64,000 nucleotides of DNA from Pseudodesulfovibrio alkaliphilus (GTDB taxonomy: Bacteria > Desulfobacterota > Desulfovibrionia > Desulfovibrionales > Desulfovibrionaceae). The notes beneath the pieces are model-generated. The model was not told the DNA's origin and ran no database searches. It was given only the letters and a program-made list of their open reading frames with translations. A program made the position numbers and the translations under genes. Shown one piece after another: positions 25,289 to 34,491 of this stretch. The first letter of the stretch is position 1; every line of letters begins with the position of its first letter. The DNA lies in NCBI RefSeq assembly GCF_009729555.1, contig NZ_WODC01000001.1, positions 434,001 through 498,000 on the forward strand. Reading direction: 5' to 3'.

Positions 25289-26484
25289 TCTCCGTCTGCC
25301 TCTACTTCCAGGTGCATCAGCCCATGCGGCTCAACCAGAACTACTCCTTCTTCGACATCGGCGTGAGCCACGACTACCGAGACGAGGCCGCCAACCGGGA
25401 AATCCTGCGCAAGGTGGCCGACAAGTGCTACCTGCCCGCCAACCGGCTGATGCTCGACCTGATCAACGAATTCAAGGGAGCGTTCCGCATTTCCTATGCC
25501 ATAACCGGCGTGGCCATGGAGCAGTTCCAGGAATTCTGCCCCGAGGTGCTCGAATCCTTCCGCGAGCTGGCCGACACGGGCTGCGTGGAGTTCATCGGCG
25601 AGACCCACTACCACTCCCTGTCCTTTCTCTTCTCAAGGGATGAATTCAGACGCCAGGTCAGGATGCACGAGCGGGTGCTCAGGGAGTTCTTCGGGGTCAA
25701 GCCCGTGACATTCCGCAACACCGAGCTGATCTACAGCAACGCCCTGGCCCAGGAGATAGAAAAGATGGGCTACCGTTGCGTCCTGGCCGAGGGTGCGGAC
25801 CATGTGCTGGGGTGGCGCTCCCCCAACTACGTCTACCAACCCGACGGGTGCTGCAAGCTCAAGGCACTGCTCAAGAACTACCGCCTCTCGGACGACATTG
25901 CCTTCCGCTTTTCCAACCAGGCCTGGAGCGAATGGCCCGTGGATGCGAACAGATTCGCTGAATGGGTTCATGCCGTGGCCGGCAACGGCGAGGTGCTCAA
26001 CCTGTTCATGGACTACGAGACCATCGGCGAGCACCAGTGGGCGGACACCGGCATCTTCGAATTCTTCCGCGCCCTGCCCAGGGCCGTGCTGGCGCACCCG
26101 GATTTCGCCTTCGAGACCCCGGCCGAGGCTGCGGCCAGACACGACCCCATGGCCCAGCTCGACGTGCCTCACTTCACCTCCTGGGCCGATCTGGAGCGCG
26201 ATGTGACCGCCTGGCTCGGCAACCCCATGCAGGATCAGGCGGCGGAGCTGGCCTACGCCCTGGAGGACAGGGTGCTGGCCACGGGCGACGACGATCTCAT
26301 CGCCACATGGCGCGAGCTGCTCACCAGCGACCATTTCTACTACATGTGCACCAAATGGTTCTCGGACGGCGACGTGCACAAATACTTCAACCCCTATGAA
26401 ACGCCGCATCAGGCGTTCATCACCTACATGAACGTACTTAACGACCTGACTTTGACCGTGGACAGCAAACTCGGCAACAAGTGA
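25285..26484 (+). CDS. GH57-family alpha-amylase/glucanotransferase
   Basis: A 399-residue enzyme. The GH57 barrel begins CLYFQVHQPMRL. The presumed nucleophile Glu lies in FRNTELIYSN, and the second catalytic Asp in FMDYETIGEHQ. GH57 enzymes include alpha-amylases, 4-alpha-glucanotransferases and branching enzymes; length and motifs fit the short cytosolic alpha-amylase group. Start 25285 overlaps the upstream stop (ATGA), with GGAGGTG in front. It would cut or rearrange alpha-1,4 glucans within the glycogen operon. Confidence 0.85.
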   Translation: MISVCLYFQVHQPMRLNQNYSFFDIGVSHDYRDEAANREILRKVADKCYLPANRLMLDLINEFKGAFRISYAITGVAMEQFQEFCPEVLESFRELADTGCVEFIGETHYHSLSFLFSRDEFRRQVRMHERVLREFFGVKPVTFRNTELIYSNALAQEIEKMGYRCVLAEGADHVLGWRSPNYVYQPDGCCKLKALLKNYRLSDDIAFRFSNQAWSEWPVDANRFAEWVHAVAGNGEVLNLFMDYETIGEHQWADTGIFEFFRALPRAVLAHPDFAFETPAEAAARHDPMAQLDVPHFTSWADLERDVTAWLGNPMQDQAAELAYALEDRVLATGDDDLIATWRELLTSDHFYYMCTKWFSDGDVHKYFNPYETPHQAFITYMNVLNDLTLTVDSKLGNK

Positions 26485-26501
26485 CACCAGGAGTGTGCCC
26501 G

Positions 26502-29500
26502 ATGAAATCCAGCTGGCTCTTTGAAGTATCGTGGGAAGTATGCAACAAGGTCGGCGGCATCCACACCGTCATCAGCAGCAAGGCCGCAGAGGCCGTGGCC
26601 GCCTTTGACGGCCACTATGTGGCCATCGGCCCCCTGCTCGACCGGAACCCGGGATTCGAGCCCTGCGATCCGCCCGAGGAGTTTCTGCCCGCCCTGGAAC
26701 GCCTTGCACAGCAGAATATTCCCGTCCAGGTCGGCCGCTGGGACATTCCGGGCAACCCATGGGCTCTGCTCGCCGGATTCCAGGGGGTCTTCCCGAGTCA
26801 CGACAAGCTCCTCTTCCAACTCTGGAGCGACTTCGGCGTGGACTCCATGACCGGCGGCTGGGACTATATCGAGCCGGTCATCTTCAGCACCGTCTCGGCC
26901 ATGATCATCAAGGAAATCAGCGACGAGCTGGGCGACGAAACCGATGTCTACGCCCACTTCCACGAGTGGATGTCCGGGGCCGGGGTGCTCCATCTCAAGA
27001 AGCAGGCCCCGGATGTGGCCACCCTGCTGACCACCCATGCCACCATGCTCGGCCGGGCCATGTCCGGCTCGGGCGTGGACATCTACGAACGTCTTGAGGA
27101 GATCGAGCCGTCCCAGGAGGCCAAGGCCATCGGGGTGCTGGCCAAGCACTCCATGGAATCCGTCAGCGCACGCGAGGCCGACTGCTTCACCACCGTTTCC
27201 GACATCACCCGGCGCGAGGCATCCAACCTGCTGGGCACCAACCCTGCCGTGACCACCTATAACGGATTCAACCTCGAAGGCTTCGCCAGACCCGCTGCCG
27301 TGGAAAAGGCGCGGCGCGGCGCCCGCGCCCAACTGGTGGACCTCGCCTCCCGCTTCCTGGAGCGCGATCTCAAGCCCGACAAAACCCTGCTGGTGGCCAC
27401 CAGCGGCCGCTACGAATTCCACAACAAGGGCATCGATCTGCTCATCGAAAGCCTGGCCAAGGTGGACGAGGAGCTGGCCGGAAGCGAGTCGGACATCACC
27501 GTGGTCGCCTTCCTGCTCGTCACCTGCGGCTATGCAGGCTTCAGCGAGGAGGCCCGCAGACGGCTCAAGGACGAGCACTACAGCATCGAAAAATACGGCG
27601 GCATCGCCACCCACCACCTGGGCGACACCGACCGCGACGCCATTGTGGTCAAATGCCGCGAGACCGGCCTGGACAACGCGCCGGAAAACCGCTGCTGCGT
27701 GATCTTCATCCCGGTCTACCTCGACGGCAACGACGGCATCCTCAACCTTGAGTACTACGACGCCCTTGCAGGCATGGACCTGACCGTGTTCCCCTCTTTC
27801 TACGAGCCGTGGGGCTACACGCCCATGGAAAGCGCGGCCTTTTTCGTGCCCACCATCACGGCCGACAGGGCCGGATTCGGCCAGTGGGTCATGGAGCGCC
27901 ACCCTGGCGGCCATCCCGGAGTCATGGTCCTCGATCGGCTCAAGGACAACTACCGCACCGCGGTGGGCAAACTGGCCAAGCTCCTGTCCGACTTCACCCG
28001 CTGGTCGTCCGAGGAGCGGGCGTTCCGGCGAGGCGAAGCCCGGCGCATCGCCGAGGAAGTCACCTGGAAAAACTTCTACCCGCACTATCTCGAAGCCTAC
28101 AAGATGGCGGGCGACATCCGCACCGAACGGGTGGCCGGCGTGCAGCGCATGGCCGTGGCCCCAGGCAGGCTCTTCAGTTTCACTGGCGTCAACACCACCC
28201 AACCCAGGCTCAAATCCTTCTCCGTGATCACCGACCTGCCGCCGAGCCTGGCCCGGCTGCGCGATCTGGCCGCCAATCTCTGGTGGGTCTGGCACCGCGA
28301 CGCCCAGGAGCTTTTCGAGACCATCGACAGCCAGCGATGGGCCCAGTGCGCCCACAACCCGGTCCAGTTTCTGGACACCATCGACCCCGAGCGCATCGCC
28401 GCCATCGCCAACGATGCTGCCTTCATGGCCCGCGTCGCCGAAATCCTCCGCCGCTTCGACGCCTACATGGCCGAGAGCGGCAAGGCGGACCACGGCGGCA
28501 TCACCTGGAACAATCCCATTTCCTACTTCTCCATGGAGTTCGGGCTGCACGAGTCCATACCCATCTACTCCGGCGGCCTCGGCCTGCTGGCCGGAGACCA
28601 CATCAAGGCGGCCAGCGACCTCAACCTGCCCTTCATCGGCGTTTCGCTGCTCTACAAGAACGGCTACTTCCACCAGCGCATCAACGGCAACGGCGACCAG
28701 GTGGTCGAATATCACGAGAACAACTTCGCCTCCATGCCCGTCAATCCGCTGCAACGCGGCGACTCGGACCGGATCATGGTCACAGTGGACCTGCCGGGCC
28801 GCACGGTCTTCGCCCAGATATGGGAGGTGCGCGTGGGCCGGGCCAAGCTCTATCTGCTCGACACCGATGTGCCCGAGAACTCGCGCACCGACCGCGATAT
28901 CGCGGCCAAGCTCTACGAACCCTCGTCCAAGGGACGCATCGAGCAGGAGATCGTGCTGGGCGTGGGCGGAGTGCGGATGTTCCAGACCCTGGAGATCGCC
29001 CCGTCCATCTACCACCTCAACGAGGGCCACTCGGCCTTCCTGCTCTTCGAGCGCGTGCGCCAGCTCATGCGCCTCGAGGGAGTTGATTTCTCCACGGCCA
29101 AGGAGATAGTGCGCGGCTCCACGGTCTTCACCATGCACACCCCGGTGCCCGCGGGCAACGAACGATTCGAACGCTCGCTGGTGGAGAACTATTTCCGGGG
29201 CTATGCGGCCGAGATGGACGTGCCCTGGGACGCCCTGTGGAATCTGGGGCACATGTACGCCGAGGAGGCCGACCACCTGAACATGACTGTGCTCGCCCTC
29301 CAGCTTTCCTACCTGCGAAACGGCGTCAGCAAGCTCCACGGCGAGGTCTCGCGGCGCATGTGGATGGACCTGTGGCGAGGCTTCCTGCTCGGCGAAGTGC
29401 CGGTGGGGCACATCACCAACGGGGTTCACATTACCACATGGCTTGACGAGAGGGTCCGCCGCGACATGGAGGAGAGTTGCAACATCTCGGTTCACAAGAC

Positions 29501-30743
29501 ACTCATGGACGACATTGACTGGAACGTCATCGACGCCATCGACGACCGCCGCCTGTGGGACACCCATGTCGCCCTCAAGCACCGGCTCTACGAGGAGATA
29601 CGCCGCTCCATCTCCAGCCAGTGGGCACGCGAGGGCGAGCCGCCCAACCGTCTGCACAGCTTCCTCGAAACCCTTGACCCCGGACACCTGACCCTGTGCT
29701 TCGCCCGGCGTTTCACGGCCTACAAGCGGCCCACGCTGCTCTTCCACAACCTGAACAAGATCAAGCAGATATTCAACGACCCCAGCCGCCCGGTCAATAT
29801 CATCTTCGCGGGCAAGGCGCACCCGGCAGACACCATCGGCGCAAGCTTCATCAACCTCATCTGCCGTCTGGCCAAGCAGGACGACTTCCTTGGCCGGGTC
29901 ATCTTCCTCGAAAGCTACGACATCAGGCTGGCCCGCCTGCTGGTTTCCGGCTCGGACGTGTGGCTCAACACCCCCACCCGGCTGATGGAAGCCAGCGGCA
30001 CCAGCGGCATGAAGGCCGCTCTCAACGGCGTGCCCAATTGCAGCATCCTCGACGGCTGGTGGGACGAGGCCTACAACGCCGCCAACGGCTGGGCCGTGGG
30101 CCAGGGACTGGTCTACGAAACCCAGGTCAACCAGGATATCGTGGACGCGGACAACCTCTACGCCGTGCTGGAAACCGAGGTGGTACCCGAGTTCTACGAC
30201 CGGGGCGACGACGGCGTGCCCCACGCCTGGATCAGGCGGATGAAGGAATCCATGAAAACCGCCCTGGCCCAGTACGGCACCCACCGCATGGTCCGCGACT
30301 ACATCAGCGGCATGTACCTGCCCGCCCTGGCCCTGGCTGCGCGACGCAACAAGAACGACCACGCCCTGGCCAAAGACGTTGGCGCGTGGCATCGGCGCAT
30401 TCCCGGCCGCTTCTCCACGGTCAACATCAAGGAGATCCGGGTGGAAGGTATTCACGGCGATGTCTTCATGCTCGGCAACACCCTGCGCATCACCGCCAAG
30501 GTGGACAAGGGCCAGCTGCTCCAGGAGGAGATGCTGGTGGAGATGTTGGTGGCAAACCCCTCCGAGGACGCAGTGATAGACTGCGTACCGCTCAAGCTCA
30601 AGCACACCGAAGGAAACACCCTGGTCTTCAAGGTGGAATACACACCCGCATCGTCGGGCACCTGCCGCTACGGGGTACGGGTCATCCCGGTGCATCCGGG
30701 ACTTGGCACCAAGTACGAAACCCGTCTGGTCCGGTGGAGCTGA
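26502..30743 (+). CDS. Fused glycogen synthase (GT3-like) and alpha-glucan phosphorylase (GT35)
   Basis: One 1413-residue open frame. The N-terminal part (about 1-560) resembles eukaryote-type glycogen synthase, starting LFEVSWEVCNKVGGIHTV and containing FYEPWGYTPMESAAF. From about 570 a DUF3417 segment (RLRDLAANLWWVWHR) introduces a Thermotoga-type alpha-glucan phosphorylase. Its pyridoxal-phosphate lysine is Lys1171 in EASGTSGMKAALNG. The chain therefore joins an enzyme that builds glucan to one that releases glucose-1-phosphate. There is no stop or frameshift between halves. CCAGGAG precedes the ATG at 26502. It is the last gene of the glycogen operon. Confidence 0.88.
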   Translation: MKSSWLFEVSWEVCNKVGGIHTVISSKAAEAVAAFDGHYVAIGPLLDRNPGFEPCDPPEEFLPALERLAQQNIPVQVGRWDIPGNPWALLAGFQGVFPSHDKLLFQLWSDFGVDSMTGGWDYIEPVIFSTVSAMIIKEISDELGDETDVYAHFHEWMSGAGVLHLKKQAPDVATLLTTHATMLGRAMSGSGVDIYERLEEIEPSQEAKAIGVLAKHSMESVSAREADCFTTVSDITRREASNLLGTNPAVTTYNGFNLEGFARPAAVEKARRGARAQLVDLASRFLERDLKPDKTLLVATSGRYEFHNKGIDLLIESLAKVDEELAGSESDITVVAFLLVTCGYAGFSEEARRRLKDEHYSIEKYGGIATHHLGDTDRDAIVVKCRETGLDNAPENRCCVIFIPVYLDGNDGILNLEYYDALAGMDLTVFPSFYEPWGYTPMESAAFFVPTITADRAGFGQWVMERHPGGHPGVMVLDRLKDNYRTAVGKLAKLLSDFTRWSSEERAFRRGEARRIAEEVTWKNFYPHYLEAYKMAGDIRTERVAGVQRMAVAPGRLFSFTGVNTTQPRLKSFSVITDLPPSLARLRDLAANLWWVWHRDAQELFETIDSQRWAQCAHNPVQFLDTIDPERIAAIANDAAFMARVAEILRRFDAYMAESGKADHGGITWNNPISYFSMEFGLHESIPIYSGGLGLLAGDHIKAASDLNLPFIGVSLLYKNGYFHQRINGNGDQVVEYHENNFASMPVNPLQRGDSDRIMVTVDLPGRTVFAQIWEVRVGRAKLYLLDTDVPENSRTDRDIAAKLYEPSSKGRIEQEIVLGVGGVRMFQTLEIAPSIYHLNEGHSAFLLFERVRQLMRLEGVDFSTAKEIVRGSTVFTMHTPVPAGNERFERSLVENYFRGYAAEMDVPWDALWNLGHMYAEEADHLNMTVLALQLSYLRNGVSKLHGEVSRRMWMDLWRGFLLGEVPVGHITNGVHITTWLDERVRRDMEESCNISVHKTLMDDIDWNVIDAIDDRRLWDTHVALKHRLYEEIRRSISSQWAREGEPPNRLHSFLETLDPGHLTLCFARRFTAYKRPTLLFHNLNKIKQIFNDPSRPVNIIFAGKAHPADTIGASFINLICRLAKQDDFLGRVIFLESYDIRLARLLVSGSDVWLNTPTRLMEASGTSGMKAALNGVPNCSILDGWWDEAYNAANGWAVGQGLVYETQVNQDIVDADNLYAVLETEVVPEFYDRGDDGVPHAWIRRMKESMKTALAQYGTHRMVRDYISGMYLPALALAARRNKNDHALAKDVGAWHRRIPGRFSTVNIKEIRVEGIHGDVFMLGNTLRITAKVDKGQLLQEEMLVEMLVANPSEDAVIDCVPLKLKHTEGNTLVFKVEYTPASSGTCRYGVRVIPVHPGLGTKYETRLVRWS

Positions 30744-30780
30744 TTCCCCGGCGCCACGCGCCGACAGGCTGACCACGTCC

Positions 30781-30825
30781 GGCCCGGACGCCCTCCCCCG
30801 CAGGGAGACGCGTCCGGGCCTTTGT
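30781..30825 (+). terminator. Rho-independent terminator of the glycogen operon
   Basis: An 11-base stem, GGCCCGGACGC paired with GCGTCCGGGCC, and an inner TCCC/GGGA pair, followed by TTTGT. It lies 38 bases after the fusion-gene stop and separates it from the sigma-54 activator gene. Confidence 0.85.
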
Positions 30826-30891
30826 ACGCCGAGGCGCAATTCCCCTTGCCAGTCGATCCTCCTGGGATTACAGCGTTCACGAGGAGCAACC

Positions 30892-32304
30892 ATGCGCAAG
30901 TACATGATCGCCACACCGGACACCGCGGCCCATGACGCTCTGGAGGCGATCCTCGCACCCGACGGCGAGGGTGAGACCTTCCGGGACATGGCCGCCCTGC
31001 GCTCGGCCCTGGCCGCCCGTCCGGTCGATGTGCTCTTCGTGGACTACGGTCTGCTGACCGAGGGCAGCGCTTCGCACCGAGACGGCATCAGCGCGGTCTG
31101 GCAGGGCCACCAGGACGTGGAGATCGTCATCCTCGTCCATCAGGAGGAAATCCGCCGCGCCGTGGACGCGGTCAAGGAAGGCGCCTCGGACTACCTGACC
31201 TATCCGGTCAACCCGGCCGAGGTGCAGATGGTTCTCGAGCGGCTGGACAAGACCCTCATCCTGACCAGCGAGCTGGACTACCTCAGGGATCAGTTCTGGA
31301 ACGAGGAGGCCCTGCGCGTGGTCAGGACCAACAGCCCGGCCATGCGCGAAGCCTTTGCCAAGGTCCGCCAGATGGCCGGGACCAGGACCACGGTGCTGCT
31401 CACAGGCGAGACAGGCACGGGCAAAAGCCTCATCGCCAAGCTCATCCACTCCCACAGCGTTCGGCGCGACGCCCCTTTTGTCAGCGTCCACTGCGGGGCC
31501 ATCCCGGACACCCTCATCGAAAGCGAGCTTTTCGGCCACGAAAAGGGCGCCTTCACTGGCGCGGCCAAGCGCAAGATCGGAAAATTCGGTCTGGCCGAGG
31601 GCGGCACCCTGTTCCTCGACGAGGTGGGGACCATCTCGCCCTCCATGCAGGTCAAGCTCTTAAGCGTTCTTCAGGACAAAACCATCCAACGCGTGGGCAG
31701 CGACCGGGACATCCCGGTGGACGTGCGGATCATCGCAGCCACCAACGACTCCCTGCGCGACATGTGCGAAAAGGGGTTCTTTCGCAAGGACCTCTACTAC
31801 CGGCTCAACGTCTTTCCCATCGAAATCCCGCCGCTTCGCGAGCGCAGGAGCGATATTTTCTCCTTTGCCGAGGTGTTCATCCAGCACTTCAACGGCCAGC
31901 TCGGAAAGAACATCAAGGGGCTGCACCCCAAGACACTGGACGCCTTCCAGCGCTACTCATGGCCCGGCAATGTGCGCGAGCTGGAAAACCTCATCGAGCG
32001 TGCCTGCATCCTGGAGCAAGGCGAACTGATCACCCCGTCGAGCATTCCGCAGGACCTCTTCGGCCACTGTCTCCAAAGCGCCGGGAGCCGCACCGACATC
32101 TCCATCCCCCTGGGCCGGGCGAGGCAGAATGTGGTGGACGCCTTTGAACGCGCCTATCTGACCGAGCTGCTTGAGTCCACCCACGGCAAAATCAAGAACG
32201 CCGCCCAATGGGCGGGCATCACCCCGCGCCAGCTCCATAAACTCATGGCCCGCCACGGGTTGCACCGCCGCGATTTCCGCTCCCCGACAAAAAAAGGGAA
32301 CTGA
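30892..32304 (+). CDS. Sigma-54-dependent activator 2 with atypical receiver
   Basis: A 470-residue paralogue of the activator at 15871, highly similar in the AAA+ domain and recognition helix (TPRQLHKLMARHGLHRR against TTRQLNKLMNRHGLTRR). GAFTGA is present near residue 219. The receiver-like domain again lacks the acidic pair (YMIATPDT), and the conserved Lys position is Tyr104 (LTYPV). Asp51 in LFVDYG may occupy the acceptor position. Normal phosphorelay control is therefore doubtful. It sits directly before the sigma-54 promoter at 32511 and the lysine-aminomutase cluster, which it probably activates. Confidence 0.88.
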   Translation: MRKYMIATPDTAAHDALEAILAPDGEGETFRDMAALRSALAARPVDVLFVDYGLLTEGSASHRDGISAVWQGHQDVEIVILVHQEEIRRAVDAVKEGASDYLTYPVNPAEVQMVLERLDKTLILTSELDYLRDQFWNEEALRVVRTNSPAMREAFAKVRQMAGTRTTVLLTGETGTGKSLIAKLIHSHSVRRDAPFVSVHCGAIPDTLIESELFGHEKGAFTGAAKRKIGKFGLAEGGTLFLDEVGTISPSMQVKLLSVLQDKTIQRVGSDRDIPVDVRIIAATNDSLRDMCEKGFFRKDLYYRLNVFPIEIPPLRERRSDIFSFAEVFIQHFNGQLGKNIKGLHPKTLDAFQRYSWPGNVRELENLIERACILEQGELITPSSIPQDLFGHCLQSAGSRTDISIPLGRARQNVVDAFERAYLTELLESTHGKIKNAAQWAGITPRQLHKLMARHGLHRRDFRSPTKKGN

Positions 32305-32436
32305 CGCTTCACTGCACCCTGTTTCGGAACCGACGATTCTCCTTTCCTAAAACCCCCACAAATTCAGGATATTGGGCAGCAAAGCCCGGCACCGACCACT
32401 GCCGCGGACACCACGCACACGCCCGGCGACAAAAGG

Positions 32437-32456
32437 GGGAACTCGCAGTTCCCTTT
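32437..32456. promoter_or_regulatory. Upstream activator site, cluster 2
   Basis: GGGAACTCGCAGTTCCC (32437-32453) is a seven-base dyad with a three-base centre, followed by TTT. It is nearly identical to the site at 17423 and lies 57-58 bases before its sigma-54 promoter, as in cluster 1. Confidence 0.72.
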
Positions 32457-32510
32457 TTCTTCCCCCTGACAATCCTATCTATTCCCTATTATTTCAAGAT
32501 TATACACGAC

Positions 32511-32526
32511 TGGCCCCAAATATGCT
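32511..32526 (+). promoter_or_regulatory. Sigma-54 (-24/-12) promoter, cluster 2
   Basis: TGGCCCCAAATATGCT keeps GG and GC at the required separation. Transcription should start near 32537, about 25 bases before the ATG at 32563, the same geometry as in cluster 1. The flanking sequence is AT-rich (TATTATTTCAAGATTAT). Confidence 0.75.
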
Positions 32527-32562
32527 TTGCCCTGCCGATCGTGATGGACTCAAGGAGCAGAC

Positions 32563-32877
32563 ATGGGAGACCGCACACGCACATCTGCGCCAGGACATGA
32601 GATCGCCGTGGGCGTTCTCATTCCGCACGGCTGGGACGACAACTTCAGCGTCACCAGTGTTTCCCTGGCATGCGAGGGCGAGCGGGAAATCGTCATCGGC
32701 AATCTTGAGAGCCATCCGGGACTGCTCGTGCTGCTGCGCAGACGGGTCAGACTCACCGGGACCGTTGCCCGCGACGGGGAGGGGGAGACCATGACCGTGG
32801 AAGGATACAAACCCGTCGCCGACAGCGACGCAAACGGCCCGGAAACCAGAGGGACGACGAATGGAAAGATTCTGTAA
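32563..32877 (+). CDS. Small OB-like protein, first gene of cluster 2
   Basis: A 104-residue paralogue of the protein at 17546, with the same strand pattern (GVLIP, LACEGEREIVIGNL, PGLLVLL, VRLTGTVARD, TVEGYKP). No signal peptide. A strong ribosome site (AAGGAG) precedes the ATG. Its last 17 bases overlap the next gene, so the two are translationally linked. The function is unknown. A nucleic-acid- or ligand-binding OB barrel is a guess from the strand pattern only. Confidence 0.76.
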   Translation: MGDRTRTSAPGHEIAVGVLIPHGWDDNFSVTSVSLACEGEREIVIGNLESHPGLLVLLRRRVRLTGTVARDGEGETMTVEGYKPVADSDANGPETRGTTNGKIL

Positions 32878-33214
32878 GCTTCTTGCCCCCCTGCTCCTGG
32901 CCCTGGTTCTTGCCGCGGGACCAAGCGCGGCCCGGGGCGAAGCGGAGATGATGGAAATTGAGGCGGACATCACGGTGGAGGGCATCGTGGTCGTCATGGA
33001 TGACGGCGTGTTTCTCGATGACGGTGTCAGGCTCTTCCTGCTCATCGACATGGAGGATGTCCGCCTGGAAGGGATGCTCGTGGAAGTGTTCGGCCAGTAT
33101 CTGCTGGTAGACGAGATGCCCGCCATCAAGGTTCAGGAAATGACCGTCCTCGACGAGGGGGCAGCCTCTCCCGGCAACCGCCGCCCAAAGCCAGAGAACG
33201 ACCGCAACGGCTGA
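32861..33214 (+). CDS. Small exported OB-like protein (BOF-like)
   Basis: A 117-residue protein with a signal peptide (residues 1-25, hydrophobic LLAPLLLALVLAAG, AAR-G type end), so probably periplasmic. The mature part shows ITVEGIVVVMDDG, FLDDGVRLFLLIDM, VRLEGMLVEVFGQYLLV and AIKVQEMTVL. This strand order resembles the bacterial OB-fold (BOF) group of small exported proteins. It overlaps the preceding gene and lies 35 bases before the aminomutase gene. It might sense or bind the product of the pathway; that is speculation. Confidence 0.68.
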   Translation: MERFCKLLAPLLLALVLAAGPSAARGEAEMMEIEADITVEGIVVVMDDGVFLDDGVRLFLLIDMEDVRLEGMLVEVFGQYLLVDEMPAIKVQEMTVLDEGAASPGNRRPKPENDRNG

Positions 33215-33249
33215 CCAAGCCATACCATTTCACCCAAGAGGACATGACA

Positions 33250-34491
33250 ATGATCGAAATCGAAGCCTGCACCGAACAGGAGCCTCCCCTTCCCAAGGAC
33301 ATCCCTTGCGCCGATGGCACCTCCGCCTTCGGCGGTCTCTATCCCTCCCTGCGGGCTTTCCGCGAACACGTTTTTCCGGGCGTGACCGAGTCGCGATGGA
33401 ACGACTGGCGCTGGCAAATAGCCAACCGCGTTCTGGACGTGGACACTGTCGAAAAAGTGCTCGGATATTCCAGGGCCGGTTCCATGCCCCTTGGCAAGGG
33501 GCTGCCCATGGCCGTGACACCCTACTATCTCGGCGTGGCGGCTGTGGCGGGCTCCACCGCCCTGCGCCGATGCATCGAGCCGACCATCCACGAATTCGTC
33601 ATGGACCCAAGCGAGGCCGAAGACCCCCTTGGCGAGGAGGGGCACACCGCCGTGCCCGGCATCGTCCACCGCTACCCGGACAGGGTTCTCTTCCTGGTCA
33701 CCGACTATTGCTCCACTTACTGCCGCTACTGCACCCGCTCGCGGTTGGTGGGCAAAGGCGGACGCAGGCACGATACGCGCAAGTGGAAACGCGGCATCGA
33801 ATACATCCGGGCCAACCCTGCCGTGCGCGACGTACTCCTCTCGGGCGGCGACCCCCTGACCATGCCCGACGACAGGCTCGACTGGCTGCTGACCGAACTG
33901 CGCACCATCCCCCATGTGGAGATCATCCGCATCGGGTCAAAGGTGCCTGCCGTGCTGCCCCAGCGCATCACGCCGGAGCTGACGGCCATGCTTCGCAAGC
34001 ACCACCCGCTCTTCATCAGTCTGCACTTCGCCCACCCCGACGAGCTGACGGCCCAGACCGTTCGCGCCTGCGCCATGCTGGCCGATGCGGGCATCCCCCT
34101 GGGCAGCCAGACCGTGTTGCTCAAGGGCGTCAACGACGAGGTGGAGACCATGAAGCGGCTCATGCACGGCCTGCTCAAGGCCCGTGTGCGCCCCTACTAC
34201 CTGTATCAGTGCGACCCCATCCCCGGTTCGGCCCACTTCAGGACTCGCGTGGAAAAGGGGCTTGAAATCATCCAGGGCCTGCGCGGCCACACCTCGGGCT
34301 ACGCGGTGCCAAGCTACGTCATCGACGCACCGGGCGGCGGCGGCAAGATTCCCCTGCTGCCCGAATATTACGTGGGCCGCGACAAGGGCAACGTGCTGCT
34401 GCGCAACTACGAGGGCAGGCTCTTCACCTATCCCGACCCCGAGCCGTCGGCCGTCATCACTGGCGCCGCGCTCACGGAGAACGCGCAATGA
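33250..34491 (+). CDS. kamA: Lysine 2,3-aminomutase (radical SAM, PLP)
   Basis: A 413-residue enzyme that converts L-lysine to beta-lysine. The iron-sulfur ligands are Cys154, Cys158 and Cys161 (CSTYCRYC). Known catalytic residues of the clostridial enzyme all appear at a constant offset of 29: Arg163 (substrate carboxylate), Asp322 and Asp359 (lysine side-chain amine) and Lys366 in GGGGK (pyridoxal phosphate). This favours lysine over glutamate and full-length KAM over EpmB. The ATG at 33250 has AGAGGA seven bases upstream; 33244 is an alternative. Its stop overlaps the next gene (ATGA), so beta-lysine is the likely substrate for the ligases that follow. Confidence 0.92.
   Translation: MIEIEACTEQEPPLPKDIPCADGTSAFGGLYPSLRAFREHVFPGVTESRWNDWRWQIANRVLDVDTVEKVLGYSRAGSMPLGKGLPMAVTPYYLGVAAVAGSTALRRCIEPTIHEFVMDPSEAEDPLGEEGHTAVPGIVHRYPDRVLFLVTDYCSTYCRYCTRSRLVGKGGRRHDTRKWKRGIEYIRANPAVRDVLLSGGDPLTMPDDRLDWLLTELRTIPHVEIIRIGSKVPAVLPQRITPELTAMLRKHHPLFISLHFAHPDELTAQTVRACAMLADAGIPLGSQTVLLKGVNDEVETMKRLMHGLLKARVRPYYLYQCDPIPGSAHFRTRVEKGLEIIQGLRGHTSGYAVPSYVIDAPGGGGKIPLLPEYYVGRDKGNVLLRNYEGRLFTYPDPEPSAVITGAALTENAQ

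Noticed and set aside
26424-30989. Very long minus-strand open frame (over 1500 codons) opposite the glycogen fusion gene
   Set aside because: In GC-rich DNA the antisense frame of a long gene often stays open. The translation is low-complexity (rich in Gly, His, Val, Asp) without any domain, and the plus-strand gene is unambiguous.
33250-34491. EpmB (EF-P beta-lysylation) as identity of the aminomutase
   Set aside because: Length, the N-terminal extension and the complete KAM residue set fit full lysine 2,3-aminomutase, and neither efp nor epmA is in the window. An EpmB-like role is not excluded experimentally.
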